A DNA stretch of 35,124 nt. It comes from Synechococcus sp. UW140. GTDB taxonomy: Bacteria; Cyanobacteriota; Cyanobacteriia; PCC-6307; Cyanobiaceae. The notes under the pieces were generated by a model that ran no database searches, had not been told where the DNA came from, and worked only from the letters and a program-made list of their open reading frames with translations. The DNA lies in contig CAMCQR010000021.1 of the NCBI GenBank assembly GCA_945877115.1, positions 1 to 35,124 of the forward strand, in the 5' to 3' direction. Made by a program: the position numbers and the translations under genes. Shown piece after piece: positions 1-7,477 of this stretch. Each line of letters opens with the position of its first letter. The stretch's first letter is position 1.

Positions 1-230
1 GCGGCGGTGAGGAAGTTGCAACCTTCCAGGTAGGAACTGGCAATGCCGTGGGTGTACCAGGAGGTGGCGAAGGTGGTGCCGGTGAGCCAGCCGCCCAGCG
101 CCAGGTAGGCGCAGGGGAACAGCAGCAGACCGGACCACCCCACGAAAACAAAGCGGTCGCGCTTCAACCAGTCATCGAGGACGTCAAACCATCCCCGGGC
201 CGATGGCGCCCGCCCTACAGCAATCGTCAT
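1..230 (-). CDS. psbD: Photosystem II D2 protein (PsbD), N-terminal part, cut by window edge
   Basis: Reading the minus strand from an ATG at 230 gives a protein starting [20 protein letters not shown], followed by the conserved first transmembrane region ([20 protein letters not shown]) and the [12 protein letters not shown] stretch, which is the highly conserved N-terminus of D2. D2 forms the photosystem II reaction-centre core with D1 in the thylakoid membrane. Only about 76 of roughly 350 residues are present because the gene runs off the left edge; psbC usually follows and overlaps psbD in cyanobacteria, so it probably lies outside. The gene is divergent from the radical SAM gene at 478. 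There is no frameshift in the visible part. Whether this is the only psbD copy cannot be seen from the window. Confidence 0.95.
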   Translation of the reverse strand, partial: MTIAVGRAPSARGWFDVLDDWLKRDRFVFVGWSGLLLFPCAYLALGGWLTGTTFATSWYTHGIASSYLEGCNFLTA

Positions 231-477
231 GAGAGGCTTCATGAAGCTTTACGAAGCAAATCCTAGGGGTCTGCCGACGCGCTTGCAGCCCCCCTGCCAG
301 GTCGCCCTGGGCCAATGAGAATAATTACCTAGAGGCCGAGAGAGGTCGGGCCAATCCAAGCCAGCCCAAGCAAATGCAGCCGCCCAGGATCGAATGCAAA
401 GGGCTTAGACAGCACAAAGGGGTCAGGCAGACAGAAGTAAGATTATTGAAAATAAGAACTATCAGGAACTCGCAATT
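231..477. promoter_or_regulatory. Divergent intergenic region between psbD and the radical SAM gene
   Basis: These 247 bases separate two divergent starts and must hold the psbD promoter and leader (minus) and the promoter of the gene at 478 (plus). The stretch 430-460 is AT-rich compared with its surroundings and contains TAAGAT at about 437-442, a possible -10 element for the plus-strand gene. I could not find a convincing paired HLR1 (RpaB-binding) motif by eye. No coding sequence is supported here. Confidence 0.5.
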
Positions 478-2055
478 TTGAAAGTTTTACTCGTTTACCC
501 CCAATTCCCCAAAACCTTTTGGAGTTACGAAAAAATTCTCGAACTGGTCCAACGCAAGGTCCTGCTCCCCCCCCTCGGACTGATCACCGTCGCAGCCATC
601 CTGCCGCAGGAATGGGAATTCCGACTTGTGGACGTGAACATACGCCCGGTCAGCACTGAGGAATGGCAATGGGCAGACCTAATCATCATGTCGGCCATGA
701 TTGTGCAAAAAGATGATATTATTCGCCAGATCAATCTGGCCCGTCATTTTGGTAAACCCGTCGCCGTTGGTGGTCCCTATCCCACGTCAACCCCGGACGA
801 GTTGAGTGCGGCTGGAGCGGACTTTCTGATCCTGGACGAAGGGGAAATCACGCTGCCGCTTTTTGTTGAAGCCCTGCAACGCGGTGTCAAAGGTGGGCGC
901 TTCACAGCCAATGGGGAAAAGCCCGACGTCAGCCTGACCCCGATCGCTCGCTACGACCTGCTCGAAATGGCCGCCTACGACTCCATGAGTGTGCAGTTCT
1001 CGCGGGGCTGTCCGTTTCAGTGCGAGTTCTGCGACATCATCGTGCTCTATGGACGTAAACCCCGAACCAAAACACCCCAACAGCTGATAGCCGAACTGGA
1101 GGTGATTTACAACATCGGGTGGCGCGGTGGAATCTTCATGGTTGACGATAACTTCATTGGCAATAAACGTAATGTCAAACTCTTACTGACAGCCCTGGAA
1201 TCATGGCAAAGAGATCACGGCTATCCCTTTCGCTTCGACACAGAAGCCTCCCTTGATCTCGCCGATGACGACGAGATGATCGACCTCATGATGGCCTGCA
1301 ATTTTGCCGCCGTCTTCATGGGTATTGAGACTCCCGATGCCGAAAGTCTCTCCCTGACCAAAAAATTCCAAAATACCCGTTCCCCTCTCCACGAATCGGT
1401 GGACAAAGTGACCCGAGCCGGCCTACGGGTGATTGCCGGTTTCATCATCGGCTTTGACGGCGAAAAAGCCGGTGCCGGCCAACGCATCGTGGCCTTTGCC
1501 GAGCAGACGGGCATTCCCACGACCACCTTTGCCATGCTTCAGGCCCTGCCCCATACGGCCCTGTGGCACCGACTCGACAAAGAGGATCGACTAATTGCCA
1601 ATGGGGGCAACATCAATCAGACCACATTGATGAACTTCATCCCGACCCGGCCCGTAGAAGACATCGCCAATGAATATGTTGATGCATTCTGCACTCTCTA
1701 CGAGCCACGTCAATACCTCGACCGTGTCTATCGTTACTTCCTAAAGTTAGGTGCGCCGCGAGTCAAACCGGCTTTCAAGATGCCTGAATGGGTCATCGTC
1801 CGTGCCCTGCTGATTGTCTGCTGGCGGCAAGGGGTAGTCCGGAGCACCCGTTGGGCGTTCTGGCACCATCTGGGCCACATGCTCATCGCCAATCCAGCCG
1901 TGGCCGAGCAATATCTGGCGGTTTGCGCCCATAACGAACACTTCCTCGAATACCGCGACATCGTCCGCCAACAGATTGGCGATCAACTGGCCGCCTATCG
2001 CCAGCAGCAACAGGACCAAGCCCCGGTCGCCCGCATCGAGCTGGCCACCCCCTAA
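478..2055 (+). CDS. B12-binding domain / radical SAM protein (DUF4070-type C-terminus)
   Basis: The 525-residue protein has an N-terminal Rossmann-like region of the cobalamin-binding type (about residues 1-135: KVLLVYPQFP, then VGGPYPT and LDEGE). It then carries a radical SAM domain with the cluster motif CPFQCEFC, C178-x3-C182-x2-C185, and the typical GIFMVDDNFIGN and FMGIETP segments. The C-terminal third resembles DUF4070. The family cleaves S-adenosylmethionine with a [4Fe-4S] cluster; B12-dependent members often methylate unactivated carbons, as hopanoid methylase HpnP does. The substrate here cannot be assigned; the length is HpnP-like, but I cannot show orthology. The start is TTG at 478, preceded by AGGA about ten bases upstream; no closer ATG would keep the conserved N-terminal strand. 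It is divergent from psbD and 71 bases upstream of the UPF0367 gene. Confidence 0.85.
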   Translation: MKVLLVYPQFPKTFWSYEKILELVQRKVLLPPLGLITVAAILPQEWEFRLVDVNIRPVSTEEWQWADLIIMSAMIVQKDDIIRQINLARHFGKPVAVGGPYPTSTPDELSAAGADFLILDEGEITLPLFVEALQRGVKGGRFTANGEKPDVSLTPIARYDLLEMAAYDSMSVQFSRGCPFQCEFCDIIVLYGRKPRTKTPQQLIAELEVIYNIGWRGGIFMVDDNFIGNKRNVKLLLTALESWQRDHGYPFRFDTEASLDLADDDEMIDLMMACNFAAVFMGIETPDAESLSLTKKFQNTRSPLHESVDKVTRAGLRVIAGFIIGFDGEKAGAGQRIVAFAEQTGIPTTTFAMLQALPHTALWHRLDKEDRLIANGGNINQTTLMNFIPTRPVEDIANEYVDAFCTLYEPRQYLDRVYRYFLKLGAPRVKPAFKMPEWVIVRALLIVCWRQGVVRSTRWAFWHHLGHMLIANPAVAEQYLAVCAHNEHFLEYRDIVRQQIGDQLAAYRQQQQDQAPVARIELATP

Positions 2056-2126
2056 ACCCACCCTTGCCTGCCCCCACCCTGAAGGCGGCAGCTTTCGGCC
2101 AGAGTGGGGCGGTCCCAGTCTTTGCC

Positions 2127-2390
2127 ATGTACGTCGTCGAGCTCTCTCTCCGCCTCACCGCCATGCCGGTCGCTGTCCAGCGCAAGGACCTGGCAGCAGC
2201 CCAGTCGCTTTATCAGGACCTTCGACAGGCGATGGAAGCAGGCCATCCCAAGTTGCTTGAGCTGACCTGTGAAAAGGACGAGCACAAGCGCATCAGCTTG
2301 CTTTGCACCGAGGTTGTCGCCATCCAGATTTACGAGAAATCAGCCATCGGCGCCAGCGGTAAACGGCCAGGTTTCAGCCTGGACGGCTGA
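2127..2390 (+). CDS. UPF0367 family small cyanobacterial protein
   Basis: The 87-residue product begins MYVVELSLRLTAMPVAVQRK and contains LLELTCEKDEHKRISLL and VVAIQIYEKS, matching the UPF0367 family that is confined to cyanobacteria and plastid-bearing relatives. I chose ATG 2127 because the conserved family begins at MYV; the reading frame is open upstream to 2064, but that part is not conserved-looking. The function is unknown. It stops 5 bases before the ATG of the ABC ATPase gene, so the two are probably co-transcribed. Confidence 0.85.
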   Translation: MYVVELSLRLTAMPVAVQRKDLAAAQSLYQDLRQAMEAGHPKLLELTCEKDEHKRISLLCTEVVAIQIYEKSAIGASGKRPGFSLDG

Positions 2391-2395
2391 TCCCG

Positions 2396-3106
2396 ATGGT
2401 CCAGGACGCACAAACGGTCTGCCTTGCCTCCCCCCTTGACGTGGAGGATCTCACCTTTTGCTGGCCAACGGGCCAGCCGGCCCTCAGTCACTGCAACCTG
2501 CACATCCCCCGTGCCGGTCTCTGGATGCTGGTGGGAAGCAACGGCAGCGGCAAAAGCACCCTGTTGCGCTGTATCGCGGGTCTCCTGCAACCCCAGGCGG
2601 GGCGCATTAACACAATCCTGCGGCCCGCCCTGGTCTTTCAAAACCCCGATCACCAGTTGCTGCTGCCAAGTTGCGGCAGTGACTTGATGATTGGATTGAG
2701 AGGGGCGATGGGCACCGAACAACGCCAACAGGCGGTGCTTAAGGCCCTAGGTCAGGTCGGCCTACAGGGATTCGAACAACGTCCCATCCACACCCTCAGC
2801 GGGGGACAGAAACAGCGATTGGCCATTGCCGGCACCCTGGCCGCCCAGTCCGATCTGCTGCTGTTGGATGAACCCACGGCCCTGCTGGATCCCGAGAGCC
2901 AACGCGAGGTGCTGCACCTGATCCGCCGGCTTTGCCGTGACCCAGAGAAACCGCTGACCGCCCTCTGGATCACCCACCGACTGGAAGAACTGGACCTGTG
3001 TGATGGAGCGGCTCTGATGGAACGGGGCCTTGCAGGGCCATGGTGCAGTGGCGCCAGCATGAGAAGGCAGCTGACCCCCTTGCCCGAGGGCCAGGTTGAG
3101 GGCTAG
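2396..3106 (+). CDS. ABC transporter ATP-binding protein, energy-coupling-factor (EcfA/CbiO) type
   Basis: This is a 236-residue ATPase with Walker A GSNGSGKS (47-54), the Q-loop segment FQNPDHQL (81-88), signature LSGGQ (134-138), Walker B LLLLDEP (154-160) and switch histidine in ITHRLEEL. The QNPDxQ element at the Q-loop is characteristic of the EcfA/CbiO subunits, which power uptake of vitamins or metal ions (cobalt, nickel) with an EcfT-type membrane protein. No EcfT or substrate-binding S component lies next to it, so the transported substrate cannot be stated. The gene follows UPF0367 by 5 bases and precedes tRNA-Asn by 48 bases. A stand-alone export ATPase is the main alternative. Confidence 0.8.
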   Translation: MVQDAQTVCLASPLDVEDLTFCWPTGQPALSHCNLHIPRAGLWMLVGSNGSGKSTLLRCIAGLLQPQAGRINTILRPALVFQNPDHQLLLPSCGSDLMIGLRGAMGTEQRQQAVLKALGQVGLQGFEQRPIHTLSGGQKQRLAIAGTLAAQSDLLLLDEPTALLDPESQREVLHLIRRLCRDPEKPLTALWITHRLEELDLCDGAALMERGLAGPWCSGASMRRQLTPLPEGQVEG

Positions 3107-3154
3107 GTTCCAAGGGTTCTGGGAGATTTCGGCCTTCGGGTCGTTCCGGTCCAT

Positions 3155-3226
3155 TCCTCGGTAGCTCAGTGGTAGAGCGGTCGGCTGTTAACCGATTGGT
3201 CGCAGGTTCGAATCCCGCCCGGGGAG
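3155..3226 (+). tRNA. tRNA-Asn (GTT anticodon)
   Basis: The 72-base cloverleaf has acceptor strand TCCTCGG pairing with CCGGGGA plus discriminator G (one G-T pair), the D-arm GTAGCTCAGTGGTAGAGC, an anticodon stem-loop centred on CTGTTAA (anticodon GTT) and the T-arm CAGGTTCGAATCCCG. The 3' CCA is not encoded (TTCA follows), so it must be added by the tRNA nucleotidyltransferase, a candidate for which is encoded at 18551. No integrase or duplicated tRNA end is seen nearby. Confidence 0.97.
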
Positions 3227-3373
3227 TTCAGGTCCATTGTTAAGTCAATCCTAACTTTGGCCCATAGGAGCAAAGCCTTGATGGATAACTTGATTATGGC
3301 GCCTAGTCCATTGGGGATTGGGGCTGCTTTCTGACCCCCTCAGGCGGGGGCAGAAGAAGGGATGTGCTCAATA
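3227..3373. other. Intergenic stretch after tRNA-Asn with a GC-rich hairpin
   Basis: No gene is seen here. A stem-loop is visible at 3331-3353: CTG-CCCCC arms (3331-3339, with one unpaired A) face GGGGG-CAG (3346-3353). It lies just beyond the stop of the proposed small minus-strand gene at 3374 and downstream of the tRNA, so it could end transcription from either side. It has no T-tract in either direction, which makes it a weak candidate for an intrinsic terminator. Confidence 0.4.
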
Positions 3374-3559
3374 TCAAACGCCGAAATCAAAAATTTCCTT
3401 AAGATCCATGCCCTTGGCTCGTTGGGGTTGCACGATTTGTCTTAGGCATTGAGGCCAGTGCAGCACAAGGGTTTCGAAACCTTCGAACAGAACCCCGGGC
3501 CTGCTAATTGACCGCAGGATTGCAACCAGCGCTTCAAAGGGGACCAACGGACCTTTCAT
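3374..3559 (-). CDS. Possible small protein of unknown function (61 aa)
   Basis: Reading from ATG at 3559 gives a 61-residue product starting MKGPLVPFEALVAILRSISR and ending MDLKEIFDFGV. Two things favour a real gene: GAGG seven bases before the ATG, and codon use (GAA, CTG, GTT, AAG) that looks like the neighbours rather than a shadow. It fills the otherwise unexplained gap between tRNA-Asn and rpaA and is divergent from rpaA with an 85-base interval. I do not recognise a family or motif. The frame continues upstream to 3685, but that part is antisense to the rpaA start and is less likely coding. Confidence 0.4.
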   Translation of the reverse strand: MKGPLVPFEALVAILRSISRPGVLFEGFETLVLHWPQCLRQIVQPQRAKGMDLKEIFDFGV

Positions 3560-3644
3560 TGGCTTGCCTCGGCGGCGACAATGGCTTTGAATCCCCGCAA
3601 AATTGGGAGATTTGCCCACCGTTGCGGTTCGCCTTAACCCTGCT

Positions 3645-4451
3645 ATGAAACCCTGCATACTGATTATTGAGGACGACGGTGACATGCGTGACCTGGTCGC
3701 GGGTCACCTGGAACATGGCGGCTTTGATGTTCAGCGCGCTGACGACGGCATCAAGGGGCAGGCACTAGCACTTCAGTACAGCCCGGATGTGATCCTGCTG
3801 GACCTGATGCTTCCCAAGGTTGACGGACTGACCCTCTGTCAGCGGCTGCGACGGGATGAACGAACTTCCAAGATCCCCATTTTGATGCTCACGGCCCTTG
3901 GGGGGACCAAAGACAAGGTGAGCGGCTTCAACTCAGGGGCTGATGATTACTTGACCAAGCCCTTTGATCTGGACGAACTCATGGTCCGGGTCAAGGCCCT
4001 GCTCCGGCGCAGCGAACGGGCACCACTGTCCAGCAAACACAACGAAATCCTCAGCTACGGTCCCCTCACCCTGGTTCCAGAGCGCTTTGAAGCCATTTGG
4101 TTTGACGATCCGGTCAGGCTCACCCATCTGGAGTTTGAGCTTCTGCATTGCCTCCTGCAACGCCATGGCCAAACCGTTTCCCCATCCCTGATCCTCAAGG
4201 AGGTCTGGGGTTACGAGCCGGACGATGACATCGAAACGATTCGGGTCCATGTGCGCCATCTGCGCACCAAACTGGAGCCAGAACCCCGCAAACCTCGTTT
4301 CATCAAAACCGTCTACGGGGCTGGCTATTGCCTTGAGCTTCCCGTCGGTGAACAAGTGGAACCGCTGACGGCAGTCATGGTTGCTGCCCGCACCGCCGCC
4401 GCCGAATCAGCGGCGCGGCGCGAGAAAGACAATGCCAGCGCCGTGGCCTAA
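3645..4451 (+). CDS. rpaA: Two-component response regulator RpaA (OmpR/PhoB family)
   Basis: The 268-residue protein has a receiver domain (acidic pocket ED near residues 9-11, phospho-acceptor D53 in LLDLMLPK, lysine in YLTKPFD) and a winged-helix DNA-binding domain containing [30 protein letters not shown] and [10 protein letters not shown]. The near-invariant segments [25 protein letters not shown] and [14 protein letters not shown] identify it as RpaA. RpaA is phosphorylated by SasA and is the main output regulator of the Kai clock, also affecting phycobilisome energy transfer. ATG 3645 ([11 protein letters not shown]) matches the family start, although the frame is open from 3603. The C-terminus beyond the DNA-binding domain is Ala-rich. 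Its stop codon overlaps that of ldpA on the other strand. Confidence 0.93.
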   Translation: MKPCILIIEDDGDMRDLVAGHLEHGGFDVQRADDGIKGQALALQYSPDVILLDLMLPKVDGLTLCQRLRRDERTSKIPILMLTALGGTKDKVSGFNSGADDYLTKPFDLDELMVRVKALLRRSERAPLSSKHNEILSYGPLTLVPERFEAIWFDDPVRLTHLEFELLHCLLQRHGQTVSPSLILKEVWGYEPDDDIETIRVHVRHLRTKLEPEPRKPRFIKTVYGAGYCLELPVGEQVEPLTAVMVAARTAAAESAARREKDNASAVA

Positions 4452-5488
4452 GTTCCGCATGGCTTCGGTCTTGCCAAGCTGGTCTGAATCATGGCGTGGG
4501 CCTCAGCCACCAGGGCCTTGAGCTCCATATCCACCCGGCCCACCACAACGTTCGTAAGGCCCGCCTGGACCAATTGACGAGCTTGGCTGCCCATGGCGAT
4601 CCCCGCAAACGGAACGCCACAACGGGTGGCAAGCTCACCGGTCCCCTGGTTGGTGCCCCCGGAAAGCACAACAGGCAAGTGCCGATAGCGGAGATCTCTC
4701 GCCTTGAGTTCTCGTTCAATCACATCCGCCATCGCCACCGCCTGGAGTGTGGCCTTCCAGCCCGATCCCGCCGCACCACCCATGGGCACGCCGTCAGCTT
4801 GGAGCAGCAAGCGGTTTCCGGCCACGGCATGGGCCCGCCGGATCCGCTCCAGCAGATCGTGGTTGGAAAGGTAATGACGATCAAGGCATAGGGAGACCAG
4901 GCCATCGGGCAAACAGTCGTTGACCACCTGCCATTCGGCCAATGTGGCCTCCTCATCGGCAACGGCGGCGTGGAGTTCGATGCTTTCGGCCCCCGCCTGT
5001 AGACAGGCCGGCAGGATGGTGCGGAGGGATTTTGCATCGTGGCGCCAACGAATCGCCGCCGCCGCTGGCGGACAAACGGCCTCACAGCGCCCGCAGCCGA
5101 TGCACAGCGGGTCCACAACGACCAGATCCGCTGTGATCGCCGCCGTTGGACAGGCCGGGATACAAAGATCGCAGGCGACGCAATTATTAGTGATCACGGC
5201 CTTGCGCACGTGGTGATCCCCCGGCATGCCCACACTCACCGTGATGAAGGGGCGCACCCCAAGCCGGAGGCCCATGGCAGGAGCGACCTCGGCGGCGGCC
5301 TGAATGCCGCGGCCACAGGCCTCGACCACCGCTGGCTTGGCTGAGACATCAAAACCATTGCAACCGGCCAGGGTGTACACGTAGGCCAGCCGCTCGACAT
5401 CGGCCTCCACCTCATGGCCGGCGCCGCAGACCACCTTGAAATACTGGCCAGCAGCCAGCAATTGTCGCCACTCCTCCAGACGCTCCAT
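4448..5488 (-). CDS. ldpA: LdpA, iron-sulfur protein of light input to the circadian clock
   Basis: The 346-residue product has two ferredoxin-like cluster motifs: C103-x2-C106-x2-C109-x3-C113 ([14 protein letters not shown]) and C129-x2-C132-x2-C135-x3-C139 ([14 protein letters not shown]). The C-terminal half is barrel-like, with the segment [15 protein letters not shown]. Length and motif order match LdpA (light-dependent period A), which in S. elongatus senses redox state and co-purifies with KaiA, CikA and SasA. ATG at 5488 ([11 protein letters not shown]) is chosen; a GTG immediately upstream (5491) is possible, and the frame is open further but lies inside holB. It is 29 bases downstream of holB and probably in the same transcript. 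Confidence 0.88.
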   Translation of the reverse strand: MERLEEWRQLLAAGQYFKVVCGAGHEVEADVERLAYVYTLAGCNGFDVSAKPAVVEACGRGIQAAAEVAPAMGLRLGVRPFITVSVGMPGDHHVRKAVITNNCVACDLCIPACPTAAITADLVVVDPLCIGCGRCEAVCPPAAAAIRWRHDAKSLRTILPACLQAGAESIELHAAVADEEATLAEWQVVNDCLPDGLVSLCLDRHYLSNHDLLERIRRAHAVAGNRLLLQADGVPMGGAAGSGWKATLQAVAMADVIERELKARDLRYRHLPVVLSGGTNQGTGELATRCGVPFAGIAMGSQARQLVQAGLTNVVVGRVDMELKALVAEAHAMIQTSLARPKPCGT

Positions 5489-5517
5489 CACCCAGGGCCG
5501 TCGCCTTTTCTCCCTGT

Positions 5518-6606
5518 CTAAGTGCCAGGCGGGCGGGCCGCCCCAAAGGCAAGAGCAGGCAACGCGGCGAGTTCCAACAACGCCACCTCCCAGGCCAAAC
5601 GAGGTTGACCATGGCCCAGCAGCTGGGTCCTCAGCCGTTCGAGCCGACGCCAGCGCACCGGATCCTGGCGGCGGCGCCAGCCGGCGAGTTGCCACCAACC
5701 CAGCAGCCACAGCTGCTGCTCCCCCTCCAGGGCTTCGCTCAGGTCCCGGGCCAGGGCAAGAGATGCCAAGGGGTCCGGCCCCAGGGCAAGGAGGCGATCG
5801 GCCAGACCCTCCGGCAGGGACTGCCACTGCCGGCGATGGTCCAGCAGGGCCCCCGGGGAGCCCTCCGCCAGTTCCAGGAGTTCGGGGGGATCGGGGATGC
5901 AAACCGCCCCATCGGGGGAGGCCGTATCCGGGGAGACCCCTTGCGCCCCTGCCGATGCGGCGGTCTGCAAGACGGCCCGAACCTGCTCTGGGGCCAGGGA
6001 GCGGAAGGGAATCCGCTGGCAGCGGGAGCGGATCGTGGGGAGCAGGCGATCGGGGGCGGCGCTGATTAACACCAACACCCCATCCCCGGGTTCTTCCAGG
6101 GTTTTGAGCAGGGCATTGGCGGCCGTCTCGGCCATCGACTCGACCGACTCCAACACCACCATGCAGCGCCCCGACTCGACCGGTCGCCGGGAAAGAAAGC
6201 GGGAGACGTCGCGGATCTGCTCCAACCGGAGTTGGGGCGGCACCTTGCGGCTGATGCCGCTCTCAGCGGCTTGGGAGGCCGGAATCAACCGGCCCTGGTG
6301 CTGAAAGGTGGGTTCCACCCACAGCAAATCGGGGTGGTTGCCCTGGGCCATCAGGCGCCGGATGCGAGCATCCCCCGCCAGGACATCCAAAGCGGCAACT
6401 GGGCCAGCGCTGGCGGATTTGGTGGCCACCACCCCCTCCAGAAAGCGCAACGCCGCCAGGCGCCGACCCACCCCATCGGGACCGGCGAACAGATAGGCCG
6501 GCGCCAGGCGGCGCGACCGCAGCGCCGCCGCCAGCAAGTGGATGGCCAGCTCCTGCCCCAGCAGGTCGGCGAACAGGGGAACGGGGGGCGCGGAAGCATC
6601 GGTCAT
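5518..6606 (-). CDS. holB: DNA polymerase III delta' subunit (HolB)
   Basis: The 362-residue protein starts at ATG 6606 (MTDASAPPVPLFADLLGQ). It has the AAA+ clamp-loader layout: a P-loop-like GPDGVGRR in which the usual Walker lysine is replaced by arginine, as expected for the non-hydrolysing delta' subunit; the VVLESVESMAETAANALLKTLEEP segment; and the SRC motif in TIRSRCQRIPF. It helps load the sliding clamp at the replication fork. The upstream frame extension (MLAGSLASMALP...) is alanine-rich and not family-like, so I rejected it. It lies 202 bases downstream of tmk, with which it is often closely linked in cyanobacteria, and 29 bases upstream of ldpA. Confidence 0.88.
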   Translation of the reverse strand: MTDASAPPVPLFADLLGQELAIHLLAAALRSRRLAPAYLFAGPDGVGRRLAALRFLEGVVATKSASAGPVAALDVLAGDARIRRLMAQGNHPDLLWVEPTFQHQGRLIPASQAAESGISRKVPPQLRLEQIRDVSRFLSRRPVESGRCMVVLESVESMAETAANALLKTLEEPGDGVLVLISAAPDRLLPTIRSRCQRIPFRSLAPEQVRAVLQTAASAGAQGVSPDTASPDGAVCIPDPPELLELAEGSPGALLDHRRQWQSLPEGLADRLLALGPDPLASLALARDLSEALEGEQQLWLLGWWQLAGWRRRQDPVRWRRLERLRTQLLGHGQPRLAWEVALLELAALPALAFGAARPPGT

Positions 6607-6668
6607 CGCAGCGGCTGCAGCGAAAGAAGCGCCATCGGCAAGACATGGAGCCGGCAGAGCCATGGAGG

Positions 6669-6845
6669 CTAGGGACCCGGCCAACACAGCAGGCTTTGGG
6701 TCACCAACCCTGGGAAGGCCAGGGCCTGGTGGAGGCCATGGCGCAACCCCTGCAGGGAGGGGATCCCGATCTTCTGGCCGAGGGAATCGGCCAGAAGATC
6801 GGGATCACTCAGCAGCAAGAAACGCAGCGAAGGATCGCAGCGCAA
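6669..6845 (-). other. Open frame across the tmk-holB gap (58 codons, TTG start), doubtful
   Basis: The gap between tmk and holB is open in one minus-strand frame from TTG 6845, inside the end of tmk, to TAG at 6669-6671. It reads LRCDPSLRFLLLSDPDLLAD and onward. Codon choice looks fairly natural, but there is no ATG or GTG start, no clear ribosome-binding site and no recognised family. The 20-bp palindrome at 6762-6806 lies within it. It is listed to describe the gap; I lean towards non-coding. Confidence 0.15.
6762..6806. repeat. Perfect 20-bp inverted repeat with 5-base loop
   Basis: Left arm 6762-6781 (GATCCCGATCTTCTGGCCGA) is perfectly complementary to right arm 6787-6806, with loop GGGAA between them. 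It begins three bases beyond the tmk stop codon and would form a very stable hairpin in the tmk-holB transcript. No T-run follows on either strand, so it is not a classical intrinsic terminator. It could end, pause or process the transcript, stabilise the tmk mRNA 3' end, or be a small inserted repeat. Confidence 0.9.
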
Positions 6846-7477
6846 CAGGATTCCGTCACAGCAGCCACCGGCTGCCCGGCCTCAATGCGTGTCCACCCCC
6901 TCTGGGCGGCCAGGGTGGCAAAGCCGTCGGCCACCCGGGCCAGAAAGGCCTCCCCCGCCGCCTCGATGCGATCGGACGGTCGCCCCCCCCGGCGGCGGCG
7001 GGACTCGGCCTGGGGCACATCCAGCCAAAGCGTCAGATCGGCCTGCAGGCCACCGGTGGCCAGGGTTTCCAGGGTGTCGATCAAGGCCAGGGGCAAGCCC
7101 CTGCCATAGCCCTGATAGGCGGCTGTCGATCCGGTGAAGCGATCGCAAAGCACCCAATCACCGGCCTCCAGCGCCGGCAAGAGCAGCGCTTCGACATGCT
7201 GGGCGCGGTCGGCCGCATAGAGGAGCAATTCGGCCCGGGACAGGGGCTGGACACCCTGGGGCGGATGCAGCAATAACGTCCGCAAGGCCTGGCCCAGGGC
7301 CGTCCCCCCCGGCTCGCGACTCACCACCAAACGGGCGCCAGGCGCCATCAGGCCACTGCTGGGTAGCCACTGGCGCAGGGCCTCAAGCTGGGTGGTCTTG
7401 CCGCAGCCATCGACCCCCTCCAGCACCACAAATCGGCCGCGGGTCAAGCCGGTGGCCAGGGGCGTCTCAGGGTTCAC
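6809..7477 (-). CDS. tmk: Thymidylate kinase
   Basis: The 222-residue kinase makes dTDP from dTMP. It shows the P-loop GVDGCGKTTQ near the N-terminus, VSREPGGTALGQALR, the DRFTGSTAAYQGYGRGL segment with the DR motif, and an arginine-rich LID (SRRRRGGRPSDRIEA). I chose GTG at 7477 (VNPETPLATGLTRGRFVVLEG): GGAGG lies eight bases upstream of it, and ATG 7507 or 7525 would deepen the overlap with the copper ATPase. With GTG 7477 the overlap with the end of ctaA is 11 bases, consistent with translational coupling. Its end (AGQPVAAVTESCCAAILRC) aligns in style with other cyanobacterial Tmk proteins, so it does not look truncated. Confidence 0.92.
   Translation of the reverse strand: MNPETPLATGLTRGRFVVLEGVDGCGKTTQLEALRQWLPSSGLMAPGARLVVSREPGGTALGQALRTLLLHPPQGVQPLSRAELLLYAADRAQHVEALLLPALEAGDWVLCDRFTGSTAAYQGYGRGLPLALIDTLETLATGGLQADLTLWLDVPQAESRRRRGGRPSDRIEAAGEAFLARVADGFATLAAQRGWTRIEAGQPVAAVTESCCAAILRCVSCC

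Noticed and set aside
3155-3226. tRNA-Asn as an attachment site of an integrated element
   Set aside because: No duplicated tRNA 3' end, integrase or phage gene is seen on either side; the flanking genes are core.
6607-6687. Upstream extension of holB to an ATG at 6687
   Set aside because: The added residues (MLAGSLASMALPAPCLADGA) are alanine-rich and lack family similarity; the family-like start LFADLLGQE is close to ATG 6606.
7139-7146. HIP1 palindromes (GCGATCGC) as a feature of the region
   Set aside because: By eye I found only three copies (7139, 14429, 26527), about what chance would give in GC-rich DNA, so there is no enrichment of the kind seen in many freshwater cyanobacteria.
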